The translations under genes were made by a program, and so were the position numbers. A stretch of DNA of 64,000 bases, taken from assembly GCF_030389965.1 (NCBI RefSeq), contig NZ_CP128399.1, forward strand, positions 310,001 to 374,000. Direction: 5' to 3'. This DNA is from Candidatus Chlorohelix allophototropha. GTDB lineage: Bacteria; Chloroflexota; Chloroflexia; Chloroheliales; Chloroheliaceae. This document shows, one piece after another, positions 8,072-17,588 of this stretch (positions are counted from its first letter, which is position 1; each line of letters starts with the position of its first letter). Under the pieces are notes generated by a model, which saw nothing but the letters and a program-made list of their open reading frames with translations, had not been told where the DNA came from and ran no database searches.

Positions 8072-8884
8072 GTGGGCGAAATCTGGGATGAACTGGTAAA
8101 GTATTTTACAACTGGAAAATCGGGCAACTCGCTGGTGGACATCCTGCTGTCAATATTTGTGTTTTTTTTCTGGTTATTGTTGCTACTGTGGTTAGGTCAT
8201 ATCTCACGGCGTGCCCTTCAGAAATTTGCCGTCCGCAATAGCCGCAATCCCAATTTGGGAGTGTTGCTGGGCAACATCGCCTACATGTCGTTCCTTACGC
8301 TTGCACTCCTCTTAGCTATAACTTTTTTGACCGGAGCTTCGATCAACAATATATTTACCTTTTTGGGCTTTGTCGGCGCAGGTCTTGGTATTGCTCTGCG
8401 CGATGTAATATTAAGCATTATCGCGGGAATCTGGATATTGCTGGAAAAGCCTTTCAAGATTGGGGATATTATCAAGGTAAAAGAGGTAGAAGGGCGTGTA
8501 ACCGGCATTCATATTCGCACCACCCATCTGAGGTCTCTTACCGATATACCCTTGATAATCCCTAACTTTATTCTTTTTTCAGAAATTGTCACCAATCAGT
8601 CTGATGGGGATAAAAAGCAGGTAATCTTGCGGCTTATGTTGCCGGTTACCACTTCATATGAGGATTTAACGGCGCGAGTTAAAGAGGCAGTTCAAAAACT
8701 TGAAAAAGTAGATGAGTATAGTCGGGGCGATCCAGTGCTTTATCTAGAAAGAATCCGGGGTGATAGGACGCTGATTAGAGTTGAGCTTCCGGTTTCCTAT
8801 ACCACCGACCCACAATTTGGTACACAGGCTGGATATGCAATCAGACAACTTTTGCCGGAAGCGGAAATACTTTCAATTGAATAG
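8072..8884 (+). CDS. Small-conductance mechanosensitive channel, MscS family
   Basis: 270 residues with three N-terminal membrane helices. The pore-lining helix reads 'FLGFVGAGLGIALRDVI' and is followed by the MscS beta domain with 'PFKIGDIIKV' and 'GRVTGIHIRTTHLR'. It would open on membrane tension and release solutes during osmotic downshock. The start is GTG 8072. It follows the lipoprotein gene and is followed 14 bases later by nadD. Confidence 0.92.
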   Translation: MGEIWDELVKYFTTGKSGNSLVDILLSIFVFFFWLLLLLWLGHISRRALQKFAVRNSRNPNLGVLLGNIAYMSFLTLALLLAITFLTGASINNIFTFLGFVGAGLGIALRDVILSIIAGIWILLEKPFKIGDIIKVKEVEGRVTGIHIRTTHLRSLTDIPLIIPNFILFSEIVTNQSDGDKKQVILRLMLPVTTSYEDLTARVKEAVQKLEKVDEYSRGDPVLYLERIRGDRTLIRVELPVSYTTDPQFGTQAGYAIRQLLPEAEILSIE

Positions 8885-8898
8885 AGAGGCAGAGATTA

Positions 8899-9513
8899 TT
8901 GCAGCGAATCGGCATAATCGGCGGCACTTTTGACCCGATCCATACCGGGCATTTGATTATAGCGCAGGAAGCCGCTTGGCGGATTGGGTTAGATAAGGTC
9001 TTATTTGTACCGGCGGGCAATCCACCGCATAAACGCAATCAGCAGGTTACGGAGGCGTATCACCGCCTTGAAATGGTGCGGTTGGCTATCGAAGGAAATC
9101 CACTTTTTGAGCTTTCTCTGGTGGATGCTGAACGGCTTGGCTATTCTTATACCGCCGATATGCTACAAGAACTCCGCCTTGAGATCAGCGATTCCGAACT
9201 GTACTTTATTATCGGTGCAGATGCTGCCTCCGAATTGGTAAATTGGTACAAACCGGAAAAAGTGCTGGCACTGGCTAACTTGGCGGTGGTGAGTCGTCCC
9301 GGTTATAGTCTTAATCTTGATGATTTAAAAGAACGCTTTCCTGAGATTGAAAGCCGCATGGTGTTAATCGATTCTGCTATGATACAATTGGCGGCAAACC
9401 AGATTCGCCAGTATGTGCAGCAAGGTGAGCCGATTCGTTATCTTGTCCCGCCTTCGGTAGAAGCCTATATTTACAAGGAGCGTCTCTACTCTCCGCCTGA
9501 GAGTTCAAAATAA
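8899..9513 (+). CDS. nadD: Nicotinate-nucleotide adenylyltransferase
   Basis: 204 residues. It adenylates nicotinate mononucleotide in NAD synthesis. The nucleotidyltransferase signature 'GGTFDPIHTGH' is at residues 8-18, with 'PAGNPPHK' and 'FIIGADAASEL' downstream. The usual C-terminal ST-x-IR motif is changed to 'LAANQIR', a modest deviation. The start is TTG 8899 with GAGAGG about 9 bases upstream. Confidence 0.94.
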   Translation: MQRIGIIGGTFDPIHTGHLIIAQEAAWRIGLDKVLFVPAGNPPHKRNQQVTEAYHRLEMVRLAIEGNPLFELSLVDAERLGYSYTADMLQELRLEISDSELYFIIGADAASELVNWYKPEKVLALANLAVVSRPGYSLNLDDLKERFPEIESRMVLIDSAMIQLAANQIRQYVQQGEPIRYLVPPSVEAYIYKERLYSPPESSK

Positions 9514-9524
9514 AGAGGTATAAT

Positions 9525-10949
9525 GTGATTTCAAATAGATTTAAGCCTATGGCATTAATTCTGGCGCTATTTGCTATCATTAATTTGCTGGTAGCCTGTG
9601 GCAACGAAGCCATTACTACAATTACGCCAGCCACAACTACTTCCACAACTCTTGCCACTACTAGCGCTTCTACTACTGCTGCGACAACGCCGCTTCAAAC
9701 CAGCGCCACGACCGCTACTACTGCTGCAACTACTGTGGTGTCAACCACGCCCGCAATAATCGCTTCTAAGGTAGCAACCAGTGCGCAACCTACGCCCACA
9801 ATCGGAAATGTTTATCCTTCCGGTCCTGCCCCAACTGCGGCTACACCCACGGGTGGTTTAGTGTCGGTGCAATTGCAAATACCTGAGCAATTACGTAAGC
9901 GCGGTTTTACTGTCTCCCACACCTTAAATTTACCCGCCGGGTTTTCCGCTTCACTTTACGCCTTGCTGGATGAAGGGGTACGCTTTATGACCCTCAGCCC
10001 GGATGGGGTAGTGTTTGTCAGCGAAATGGGTAGCGGTCAGGTGGTGTTGTTAAAGGATAACAACGGCGTGGCGGAACGGGTCAGTTTCGCTGTTGGGTTG
10101 GATGCGCCGCATGGTTTGGCATTCCATGTCAGCAATGGTATTACCTACTTATACGTGGCGGAAATGACTCGCGTGGTGCGGTTCGCATATCAACCCGGTC
10201 AACAACGCGCCGATAAAAAAGAAACCATCGTTACCGGAATACCGGGTGGGGGTAATCATCGCACTCGCACAATTGTGTTCGGCAAGGACGGCAAGATGTA
10301 TCTTTCAGTGGGTAGCAGTTGCAACGTGTGCGAGGAATCTGACCAACGCCGCGGTTCGGTGCTACAATTTAACGATGACGGTACTAACGGGCGTATATTT
10401 TCCACAGGACTACGCAATGGGGTTGGTCTGGTGGTGAATCCGTTTACAGGCGAACTTTGGGAAACTGAAAATGGGCGTGATAGTCTCGGCGACAATATAC
10501 CTCCCGAAGAAATAAATATTCTGACGGATGGCGGACATTACGGCTGGCCCTATTGCTATAGCAACGGCGTGTGGGATGGCAATTTTGGTAAGCGCGATCA
10601 GGCGTTTTGCAACACTACCATTAAGCCTGTCTTGCCAATGCAGGCACACAGCGCGCCACTTGGAATAGATATTTACACTGGAAAACAGTTCCCGGTGGAT
10701 TATATGGGCGATGCCTTTGTAGGCTTTCACGGCTCATGGAATCGTAACGAAAAGACTGGCTATAAAGTGGTGCGGTTGAGGGTTAAAGATGGTCGTCCGG
10801 TAAGCTATGAGGATTTTGCTACCGGGTGGTTGGTAAATGGACAAGCTTGGGGTCGCCCGGTAATGCCGATGATGGCGGCAGACGGCAGCCTTTTGCTTAG
10901 CGATGATATGGCGAATGCGGTTTACAGGATTACATATACCCGGCAGTAA
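9525..10949 (+). CDS. PQQ-type sugar (glucose/sorbosone) dehydrogenase-like lipoprotein
   Basis: 474 residues: a type II signal peptide with lipobox 'LLVAC', a Thr/Ser/Ala-rich linker of about 80 residues, then a six-bladed beta-propeller of the GSDH family. Propeller hallmarks are 'PHGLAFH', 'GGNHRTRTI', 'LYLSVGSSCNVC'-like sequence, 'LRNGVGLVVNP' and 'HYGWPYCY'. Members oxidise sugars with PQQ, but many homologues have no proven substrate. The start is GTG 9525, since the overlapping ATG runs into a stop. The protein would face the outside of the membrane. Confidence 0.86.
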   Translation: MISNRFKPMALILALFAIINLLVACGNEAITTITPATTTSTTLATTSASTTAATTPLQTSATTATTAATTVVSTTPAIIASKVATSAQPTPTIGNVYPSGPAPTAATPTGGLVSVQLQIPEQLRKRGFTVSHTLNLPAGFSASLYALLDEGVRFMTLSPDGVVFVSEMGSGQVVLLKDNNGVAERVSFAVGLDAPHGLAFHVSNGITYLYVAEMTRVVRFAYQPGQQRADKKETIVTGIPGGGNHRTRTIVFGKDGKMYLSVGSSCNVCEESDQRRGSVLQFNDDGTNGRIFSTGLRNGVGLVVNPFTGELWETENGRDSLGDNIPPEEINILTDGGHYGWPYCYSNGVWDGNFGKRDQAFCNTTIKPVLPMQAHSAPLGIDIYTGKQFPVDYMGDAFVGFHGSWNRNEKTGYKVVRLRVKDGRPVSYEDFATGWLVNGQAWGRPVMPMMAADGSLLLSDDMANAVYRITYTRQ

Positions 10950-10987
10950 GTATGCCACCAACCACAACGCTCAGGAGGAAACTGGAA

Positions 10988-11725
10988 ATGACAATTAGAG
11001 CGGTGTTGTTAGACCTTGGAGATACCCTGATAAGCGGCAATATAACCAGCGGGGATACCGAAACGATCTGGGAGGAAGTTTATTGTACCCTGATTAATCC
11101 CTGTCACGATTCTTCTATACCTTCACTCCCTACCATACGTGCTGCTATCAAAGAGCATGTACATAACCAAATGGCGCAAGTTTGGAAGTATAAAATCGAA
11201 AAAGAACAAGATGCGCTGGAAATGTACAATATTGCTTTTGCGGCGACAGGGTTTGAAGTGGATACTTGCTTTATTCACCGGGTACTGGAGTTGGAACATA
11301 AACTACTATATAGGCATCTGGTGCGAGTCGGTCCTACCGTTTTTTCCACGCTACAGCTCTTGCGAGAACGGGGCTATTTGCTAGGATTATGCTCTAATTT
11401 CTGCAACCTGACCGAAGTGGTATATGAGAGCTTGCGAGAAGTAAAGTTGCTTGAGCAATTCGATCAGACTGCGGTTTCATGTGAAGTAGGCTGGCGCAAA
11501 CCTTCTCCCCGTATCTATGCTGCCATTTGCGAAAGACTGGCAGTTGCGCCGGAAGAGTGCCTATTTGTGGGTGACAGACTAATTGAGGATGTAAAAGGTC
11601 CGCAGGAATATGGCATGCGAGCTATCCTGACGCATGAGTTCAGACAAGAAGACCCTACCCCTGAGATACAGCCCTTTGCAGTGATTACTCGACTGGATCA
11701 ACTTCTTGCACAGCTTGAGGAATGA
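10988..11725 (+). CDS. HAD-family hydrolase
   Basis: 245 residues. Motif I is 'LLDLGDTL', with Gly where the second Asp of phosphatases often sits. Motif II is in 'LGLCSNF', motif III is the Lys of 'EVGWRKPSPRIY', and motif IV is 'FVGDRLIEDVKG'. These place it in the haloacid dehalogenase-like subfamily I. The substrate is unknown. I use ATG 10988 because AGGAGG is 9 bases before it; the longer frame from 10952 would start without a good ribosome site. Confidence 0.85.
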   Translation: MTIRAVLLDLGDTLISGNITSGDTETIWEEVYCTLINPCHDSSIPSLPTIRAAIKEHVHNQMAQVWKYKIEKEQDALEMYNIAFAATGFEVDTCFIHRVLELEHKLLYRHLVRVGPTVFSTLQLLRERGYLLGLCSNFCNLTEVVYESLREVKLLEQFDQTAVSCEVGWRKPSPRIYAAICERLAVAPEECLFVGDRLIEDVKGPQEYGMRAILTHEFRQEDPTPEIQPFAVITRLDQLLAQLEE

Positions 11726-11750
11726 CAGCTTTTACCGCGTTTGTTATAAT
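11722..11750 (+). promoter_or_regulatory. Promoter of the thiolase gene
   Basis: ATGACA (11722-11727), 17 bases, TATAAT (11745-11750), overlapping the end of the HAD gene. Confidence 0.6.
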
Positions 11751-11817
11751 AAAATTATTATAGTGCACAGTAAGAAGTAGTGTATCCCTATTCAAGCATA
11801 TAAAGGAGTTTGCGAAG

Positions 11818-13011
11818 ATGGCTCAGAACAAGAACGATGCAGTTATCGTAAGCGGGGTGCGCACCCCAATTGGCAAGTTTGGCGGCACTTTGGCAGATAC
11901 TCCCGCCAGCAAATTGGGCGCTATTGCGATTTCAGAGGCGTTGCGCCGCGCCGATATCAAGCCAGATCAGATTAGCGAAGTAATAATGGGAAACGTTTTG
12001 CAAGCCGGTCAGGGCATGAACCCGGCTCGTCAAGCTACTCTGAAAGCCGGATTGCCCGTAACCGTTCCCGCTTTGAGTATTAATAAAGTCTGCGGTAGCG
12101 GCATGAAAGCGGTTATTTTAGCGGCTCAGGCGGTGCAATTGGGCGATGCCGATATAGTAGTAGCGGGTGGTTTTGAGAATATGAACCAAGCCCCTTACCT
12201 ATTGCTTAAAGCCCGTAACGGCTATCGCATGGGTAATGGTGAAATCATTGACTCAATGGTCAATGACGGTCTGTGGGATGTATTCGAAAATTATCACATG
12301 GGTATTACCGCCGAGAATGTAGCCAAAGAATATGACATTTCTCGTCAAGAACAGGATGAATTTGCCTTGCGCAGCCAACAAAAGGCAGCGGCGGCTATCG
12401 CGGCAGGTTATTTTAAGGCTGAAATCGTGCCAGTAGAAATCAAGGCTAAAAAAGAAACCGTCCAGTTCGATACTGACGAGGGTGTACGCGGCGATACTAC
12501 TCTTGAAGGTCTTACCAAGCTGAAACCGGCATTTCAACCGAATGGCGGTACTGTAACGGCGGGTAATGCCAGCAGCATAAATGATGGGGCTGCCGCATTG
12601 GTAATAATGAGCCGCGCACGCGCCGAGGAATTGGGTTTGAAGCCACTGGCGACAATTCGCGGTTATGCCAGCGCCGGGGTTGAGCCTCGCGTTATGGGCA
12701 TCGGACCCGTTCCTGCCAGCAAGAAAGCCCTTGAGAAAGCCGGACTGACCGCTTCGGATATCGAACTGGTAGAAGCCAACGAAGCTTTTGCTGCACAGGC
12801 TTGTGCCGTTGGTAAAGGACTAGGCTTGAACGGTGACATCGTGAACGTTAGCGGTGGCGCGATTGCATTGGGTCACCCGATTGGGGCGAGCGGCGCACGT
12901 ATTTTGGTTACCTTGCTTTACGGCTTACAGCGTTTGGGTAAGCGCACCGGTCTTGCTACTCTCTGCATCGGTGGTGGTCAAGGCATTGCGGTTGTAGTCG
13001 AACGCGAGTAA
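11818..13011 (+). CDS. Acetyl-CoA C-acetyltransferase (thiolase)
   Basis: 397 residues of thiolase II type. It catalyses reversible condensation of two acetyl-CoA to acetoacetyl-CoA, or the last step of beta-oxidation. The acyl-accepting Cys is in '[11 protein letters not shown]', the catalytic His in '[11 protein letters not shown]' and the second Cys in 'LCIGGGQG'. AAGGAG precedes ATG 11818. It has its own promoter and terminator, so it is probably a single-gene unit. Polyhydroxyalkanoate or fatty-acid genes are not adjacent. Confidence 0.95.
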   Translation: MAQNKNDAVIVSGVRTPIGKFGGTLADTPASKLGAIAISEALRRADIKPDQISEVIMGNVLQAGQGMNPARQATLKAGLPVTVPALSINKVCGSGMKAVILAAQAVQLGDADIVVAGGFENMNQAPYLLLKARNGYRMGNGEIIDSMVNDGLWDVFENYHMGITAENVAKEYDISRQEQDEFALRSQQKAAAAIAAGYFKAEIVPVEIKAKKETVQFDTDEGVRGDTTLEGLTKLKPAFQPNGGTVTAGNASSINDGAAALVIMSRARAEELGLKPLATIRGYASAGVEPRVMGIGPVPASKKALEKAGLTASDIELVEANEAFAAQACAVGKGLGLNGDIVNVSGGAIALGHPIGASGARILVTLLYGLQRLGKRTGLATLCIGGGQGIAVVVERE

Positions 13012-13029
13012 TTCTTTTAGACAATGTGA

Positions 13030-13069
13030 GGGATGCGGGATAGTTTTCATCCCCATCCCTTTTTCTTTT
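13030..13069 (+). terminator. Terminator after thiolase
   Basis: GGGATGCGGGAT pairs with ATCCCCATCCC, followed by TTTTTCTTTT. Confidence 0.8.
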
Positions 13070-13097
13070 GACTTTCCATTTGTGACTCTGAAAAACT

Positions 13098-13625
13098 ATG
13101 ACTTCATCAAGAACAGAACTTTCTGACATTCTCGAACCGGGGATAAAGCTGTTAATAGTGGGCTTTAACCCCTCGCTGGTATCGTGGGATAAAGGGCATC
13201 ACTACGCCAACCCGGTCAACAACTTTTACCGCTTGTTGTATCAGTCGGGGCTGACTCCGCGCCTGCTCAAGCCGGATGAGGATGGCATGTTACCGCAATA
13301 CGGTATCGGGCTGACCAATTTTGTGCTACATATCCCCTCTGCCAACGAGAGTAAAGTACCAACTTCGGTGTATCGCGCCGGGATTGAAGGGTTGGACGAA
13401 AAAGTTAAACGCTATAGCCCCAAACTGATATGCTTTAACGGTATGAAGCTGTATAGCTATTATTTCAATAAGAAATTGCCGGACTTTGGTTTGCAGCAAG
13501 ATACGGTGGCGGGTAAGCCTCTTTTTGTTACGCCAAGTAGTAGCGGTGCAGCAAATATGTATTTTGCCCGTAGGCAAGAGCTATATCATGAGATGAAAGA
13601 ACTGCTGGACAGCTTTGAGGAATAA
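13098..13625 (+). CDS. mug: G/U(T)-mismatch uracil-DNA glycosylase, MUG/TDG family
   Basis: 175 residues. The family motif 'VGFNPSLVSWDKGHHYANPVN' region (first motif near residues 22-42) contains the catalytic Asn, and 'YGIGLTNFV' and 'VTPSSSGAANM' match the DNA-intercalation loop. It would remove uracil or related lesions from mispairs. The ATG lies about 28 bases after the thiolase terminator. It is convergent with folE2. Confidence 0.88.
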   Translation: MTSSRTELSDILEPGIKLLIVGFNPSLVSWDKGHHYANPVNNFYRLLYQSGLTPRLLKPDEDGMLPQYGIGLTNFVLHIPSANESKVPTSVYRAGIEGLDEKVKRYSPKLICFNGMKLYSYYFNKKLPDFGLQQDTVAGKPLFVTPSSSGAANMYFARRQELYHEMKELLDSFEE

Positions 13626-13653
13626 AAAAGCCCCCTCAAGAGGCTGAAGGGGC
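13623..13653 (-). terminator. Terminator of folE2
   Basis: GCCCC (13630-13634) and GGGGC (13649-13653) with an inner CCTC/GAGG stem. On the minus strand it is followed by TTTTTTATT. Confidence 0.75.
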
Positions 13654-13659
13654 GAAAAA

Positions 13660-14472
13660 TTATTGAGCTTGTGGACGCTTGTCCATTTCGATAAAGGCGT
13701 AGGCATTGTGATTGTGAATGCTTTCGTCGTTATCGCTTTCCACCGTGAACCAGTCAATACGGGGGTCATCCAATAAAACCTGAGTTAAATCACGTACCAC
13801 ATCTTCAACGAATTTTGGATTCTCATAGGCTCGCTCGGTTACGTACTTCTCGTCCACGCGCTTAATCAGTGAATAAACCTCGCAACTACCACTCTGTTCG
13901 GCGATACTAATCAGGTCTTCCAACCAGACTAATGCGTTAGAGCGAATTTTAATGGTCACAAAACTTCGCTGGTTATGTGCGCCATAATCGCTGATCTCTT
14001 TCGAGCAAGGACATAAAGTTGTAACCGGAACTTCTACCATCGTGATAAGGTCGGTGTTACCATCGGGACCCTGCATTGCTGAGAATCCGCATTTATACTC
14101 CATCAAGCTTTTGATACGGCTGACAGGAGCTTCTTTGGTCAGAAAATAAGGAAAAGTTACCTCAAAATGCGCTTCAGCTGCGGTCAGCTTTTCACGCATA
14201 GTAGCGAGGATTGTTTCTATATTGGCTGGTTCGATTTCGCCTTCAAACTGGTTAAGAATTGCGACAAAGCGACTCAAATGTGTACCTTTGAATTCTTTAG
14301 GGAGGGACACATACATATTGATGTCGCCAACGGTGTGTTGCAAACCGTTGTCGCGCTCTTTCACAGCAATGGGAAATCGAATATCCTTGATACCGACTTT
14401 ATTGATGGCGATGTTTCTTTTATCAGGTCTGCTCTGAATGTCAGGTAGAACCCGATCATTTATTTGAAGCAT
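13660..14472 (-). CDS. folE2: GTP cyclohydrolase FolE2 (type IB)
   Basis: 270 residues. It converts GTP to 7,8-dihydroneopterin triphosphate for folate and possibly modified nucleosides. The family signature with the active-site Cys, 'TLCPCSKEISDYGAHNQRS', is intact, as are 'EYKCGFSA' and the C-terminal 'HNHNAYA'. FolE2 is the version that does not depend strictly on zinc. Start ATG 14472. It stands alone with its own terminator. The gap to 14660 shows no clear zinc-regulator site. Confidence 0.94.
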   Translation of the reverse strand: MLQINDRVLPDIQSRPDKRNIAINKVGIKDIRFPIAVKERDNGLQHTVGDINMYVSLPKEFKGTHLSRFVAILNQFEGEIEPANIETILATMREKLTAAEAHFEVTFPYFLTKEAPVSRIKSLMEYKCGFSAMQGPDGNTDLITMVEVPVTTLCPCSKEISDYGAHNQRSFVTIKIRSNALVWLEDLISIAEQSGSCEVYSLIKRVDEKYVTERAYENPKFVEDVVRDLTQVLLDDPRIDWFTVESDNDESIHNHNAYAFIEMDKRPQAQ

Positions 14473-14659
14473 TTATGTTAATATCCTTCCTAAAAGCTAC
14501 TCGGCGCAGGTGGGAACAAAGCCCTGAAACCAACATGCAAAACCGTGCAGCCCCATAAAAATAAATCTGCGTGTTAATTCTATTCCAATCAATTAGCAAC
14601 TGCAACGGTTAATAAGCAAACTACCCTTTATATATCCTTATTTATAACTTCTTATCAGG

Positions 14660-14694
14660 GAAAAATAAAAATCGGCGGTTGTTTAGACCGCCGA
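14660..14694 (-). terminator. Terminator of the 14722-15213 gene
   Basis: CGGCGGT and ACCGCCG flank an 8-base loop (14672-14694). On the minus strand the stem is followed by ATTTTTATTTTT. Confidence 0.85.
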
Positions 14695-14721
14695 TAGCGA
14701 AGGAGGAGAAAAGCATATTAT

Positions 14722-15213
14722 TTAGGAGAGAGCTTCATTTTTGAATTGGTAAACCCCAACCGGGTTTTTAGTTTCCGGGTGATTCGTAGCTTTAAAGGCG
14801 AACATAGCCAGCGAAGAAGGCAACGCCCACGCAATCCCGGTCAATAAGCCCATCTGAGCATAAGCAACGCCACGAGTGAAAATTCCGGTAATCAGTTCTA
14901 TAAAATCTACCGATGGTGCTGCATGCACCGCATTATTCAAAATTTGAGCGCCTATCACGCAACCACTCCATATCCCGAAGGCTGCAACTGCAAAGAAAAG
15001 AGGCGCTAACAGCAACCAAACCACCGGGTGAAGGTTAAACTCAAGCGCTTTGCGCGTAAAATATCGCGCGACCAATGCTGCTACCAGAATAATAAAGAGC
15101 GGTGCAATCGCATTGTAGTTGAAACTGCCTACAATATACAGATAAGCTGCGGTTATAAGTGCTCCGGTTGCGGTGAAAGCGATATTGATTATTTGATGAC
15201 TGCGACTATTCAT
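14722..15213 (-). CDS. Four-helix membrane protein, unknown
   Basis: 163 residues with hydrophobic segments at about 10-30, 36-50, 62-90 and 118-140, and a short polar C-terminus. I do not recognise a family. It has its own terminator. The upstream intergenic region is shared with the zinc-ribbon/RDD genes transcribed the other way. Confidence 0.65.
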   Translation of the reverse strand: MNSRSHQIINIAFTATGALITAAYLYIVGSFNYNAIAPLFIILVAALVARYFTRKALEFNLHPVVWLLLAPLFFAVAAFGIWSGCVIGAQILNNAVHAAPSVDFIELITGIFTRGVAYAQMGLLTGIAWALPSSLAMFAFKATNHPETKNPVGVYQFKNEALS

Positions 15214-15666
15214 ATGGCTACCCGTTTCAAGTCCCTATCACATTTGCCTTCTGATAACTACGTTGCTTTATAATTCATCTACTAAAATAATAACTCTCCA
15301 ACATTACAATTAGTATGACGTAAATCATAATCTATAAAAATAGGCTGAAAGTCCCTATGCTGCCTATTACTTTTGGGTTTTACCCCTGTTCCCATAATTA
15401 ATTCTAGCTCTAGTTCCTTTTTGGCGCATTGGTCTAAGGGTCTAATTGCTGGTTTAACCTTTGGATAAGGTCATTTAGAATATGGAAGTTGGGGTAAGAG
15501 TTACGCCCAAGGCATTGGCGAAGGTAGTGAAAAATACTATGTCAGCTACAAAGTCCGTATCTGTATTGACCTCCTCTACCAAGTTTTTACCTTGCGCTTG
15601 GCGTAGATATGAATTATTATCATTCCCAGACAAACGGTAAGAGAATCCAAAAGAAACGGATCAAGG
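15214..15666. other. Intergenic region, 453 bases
   Basis: Divergent gap between a minus-strand membrane protein and the zinc-ribbon/RDD pair. I find no open frame of coding appearance, no tRNA and no strong hairpin. It must hold promoters in both directions, but none matches consensus well enough to mark. Confidence 0.5.
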
Positions 15667-16749
15667 ATGTTTTGTATTAAATGCGGCAAAGAAAACAAGG
15701 AAGGGTCAAAGGTTTGCTACTACTGTGGCGCATTGCTGGTAAACCAAAAACCACCAGAGCAAACTTCGACTGAGATAGATGTGAATCAGGTTTCCAGCGA
15801 TGAAACTATTTCAACTAATTGTTATAAGTGTGGCAAAGAAAACAAGGAAGGGTCAAAGGTTTGCTACTACTGTGGCGCGTTGCTGGTAAAGCCAAAACCC
15901 CCGGAAGTGGAAAAGGTGGAAACCCCGCCCGTTCAATATCCCACCGCAACGCCTGTTATACCGCCCACTTCTAACAATGCGCCCGGTAACTTCCCACCTT
16001 ACTATAACCCTACATCTGGAGGTTATTCACCACCCCCGTCCCAAAGAAGCCCTTACCCTCCCGGTTATCGTTCTCCCTATGGTATGCCTCCTTCGGCTTG
16101 GCGTGGTGGAATGGCGCAACCCCGTTTTCCGATAGCCCCAAACGGTGTACCTTATGTGGTAAACGAAAACCCGCAAGCGTTTCATAGCTATACCAAAGAG
16201 GGCAAGCAGGTTTATGCTATTTTCGCCAGCTTTTCCATTCGCGTATTTGCGGCATTTATCGATACAATGATAATGTCGATTCCGGGTTTTATGCTTTCGT
16301 TGCTGGTGTACTGGGTAACCTTACCTGCTTCGGTACTAGAGTCAAATTCTATTGACCCAACAAACCCCGATGTAGTAAGCGCTTCAAACTGGTTAATTCT
16401 GCTGAACGGTACCATCTACCTGTTATATTGTGTTTTTATGACGGCACGCTTCGGACAAACAGTAGGACACCGCTTGATGGGTTTAAAGGTTATGAAGCTG
16501 GACGGTAGCAAACCGGATTTATCTACCGCGCTGGTTAGAAACCTTTTTGGCTATAGCTGGATTATCTCGCAAATATTGAGTGCGGTTGATATTGGGCTGG
16601 TAAATATACTGGGTTTTATTCTGACTGTAATGGTAATGATTGGTTTTGGTTCGGTAGCATGGGCACCCCGGCGACAGGGTTGGCATGATCGCTTGGCAGG
16701 GACGATAGTGGTACATCGGGCTGAGTTAGTCAAAGATTTAAATTTCTAG
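15667..16749 (+). CDS. Double zinc-ribbon RDD-family membrane protein
   Basis: 360 residues. Two near-identical CxxC...CxxC zinc ribbons lie at about residues 3-25 and 52-74 ('CIKCGKENKEGSKVCYYCG' and 'CYKCGKENKEGSKVCYYCG'). A Pro/Tyr-rich linker of about 90 residues follows, then an RDD domain with about three membrane helices. The RDD signature appears as 'FAAFIDTMIMSIPG' and 'GQTVGHRLMGLKVMK', ending in 'RRQGWHDRLAGTIVV'. RDD proteins are poorly understood; some act in ion transport. A paralogue follows 6 bases later. Confidence 0.85.
   Translation: MFCIKCGKENKEGSKVCYYCGALLVNQKPPEQTSTEIDVNQVSSDETISTNCYKCGKENKEGSKVCYYCGALLVKPKPPEVEKVETPPVQYPTATPVIPPTSNNAPGNFPPYYNPTSGGYSPPPSQRSPYPPGYRSPYGMPPSAWRGGMAQPRFPIAPNGVPYVVNENPQAFHSYTKEGKQVYAIFASFSIRVFAAFIDTMIMSIPGFMLSLLVYWVTLPASVLESNSIDPTNPDVVSASNWLILLNGTIYLLYCVFMTARFGQTVGHRLMGLKVMKLDGSKPDLSTALVRNLFGYSWIISQILSAVDIGLVNILGFILTVMVMIGFGSVAWAPRRQGWHDRLAGTIVVHRAELVKDLNF
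15685..15892 (+). repeat. 61-bp direct repeat within the zinc-ribbon gene
   Basis: Bases 15685-15745 and 15832-15892 are identical except for one internal base (A/G) and are 147 bases apart. Each encodes one zinc ribbon, so the second ribbon arose by a recent in-frame duplication. Confidence 0.9.
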
Positions 16750-16755
16750 GCGGTA

Positions 16756-17565
16756 ATGTACTGTAATAATTGTGGAAAACTAAATCTTAAGGAAGCAAAT
16801 TTCTGTTATGGGTGTGGTAAGGCTCTAGAACTCGTCACCGAATCGGTACAGGTTCCGCCTGCACCTGTTTCATCGGTCGCTGCAAATACGCCACCCCCAT
16901 ATTATTCTACAACGCCCTCAACTTATTACAGCGACTATTACAATACGTGGCAATATCCTCCCGCCAATTATAACCCGGTAAATAGCCCGAACTTTTTATA
17001 TCATCATCCGCTGGCATATAACGCGGCAGGACTAACTTATGATATAAGCGGGCAACCGAGCGCATTGTACAGCTATGTTGATGAGCAAGGTAGGCTAGTA
17101 TTATTAAAAAGGGCGAATCATGGGAAACGTTTGCTAGCCGGAATTTTGGATTGGGTGCTTGGCTCTTTACCGGGTTGGCTTGTAATTATTGCTGCCGATA
17201 ATAACTTGAGTTATATCTTGCCCTTCAGCCAGGGAATTTCTTGGTGGGCTTCGCTAATTTCAACACTTTGCTTTTTCGGCTATTTCTTGACGATGACTGC
17301 GCTTGCCGGGCAAACCCTCGGTAAGATGGCGCTAGGCATTCGAGTGGTGCGCTACGATGCGAAAAAGCCCGGTTGGTTACTGGCTTTTATTCGCCAATGT
17401 TTGGGTTACCCGCTCAGCATTGCCGGGTTTATGTTGGGCTTTGTATCCATATTTGTGGATTCGCGCCGCCAGAGTTGGCACGATAAAATGGCACGTACCC
17501 TAGTGGTGGAAGAGCGTATTTATATTGAGGGTCGCGATTTTAGTCTCCCGCCCTTTTCTCAATAA
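16756..17565 (+). CDS. Zinc-ribbon RDD-family membrane protein
   Basis: 269 residues, paralogue of the preceding gene with a single zinc ribbon ('CNNCGKLNLKEANFCYGCG', residues 3-21), a Pro/Tyr-rich linker and an RDD domain. The domain contains 'KRLLAGILDWVLGSLPGW', 'GQTLGKMALGIRVVRYD' and the C-terminal 'RRQSWHDKMARTLVV'. The two genes are almost abutting and likely co-transcribed, suggesting a hetero-oligomeric membrane protein or a tandem duplication. Confidence 0.85.
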   Translation: MYCNNCGKLNLKEANFCYGCGKALELVTESVQVPPAPVSSVAANTPPPYYSTTPSTYYSDYYNTWQYPPANYNPVNSPNFLYHHPLAYNAAGLTYDISGQPSALYSYVDEQGRLVLLKRANHGKRLLAGILDWVLGSLPGWLVIIAADNNLSYILPFSQGISWWASLISTLCFFGYFLTMTALAGQTLGKMALGIRVVRYDAKKPGWLLAFIRQCLGYPLSIAGFMLGFVSIFVDSRRQSWHDKMARTLVVEERIYIEGRDFSLPPFSQ

Positions 17566-17588
17566 AAAAATTCAAAACGGAACTATAT

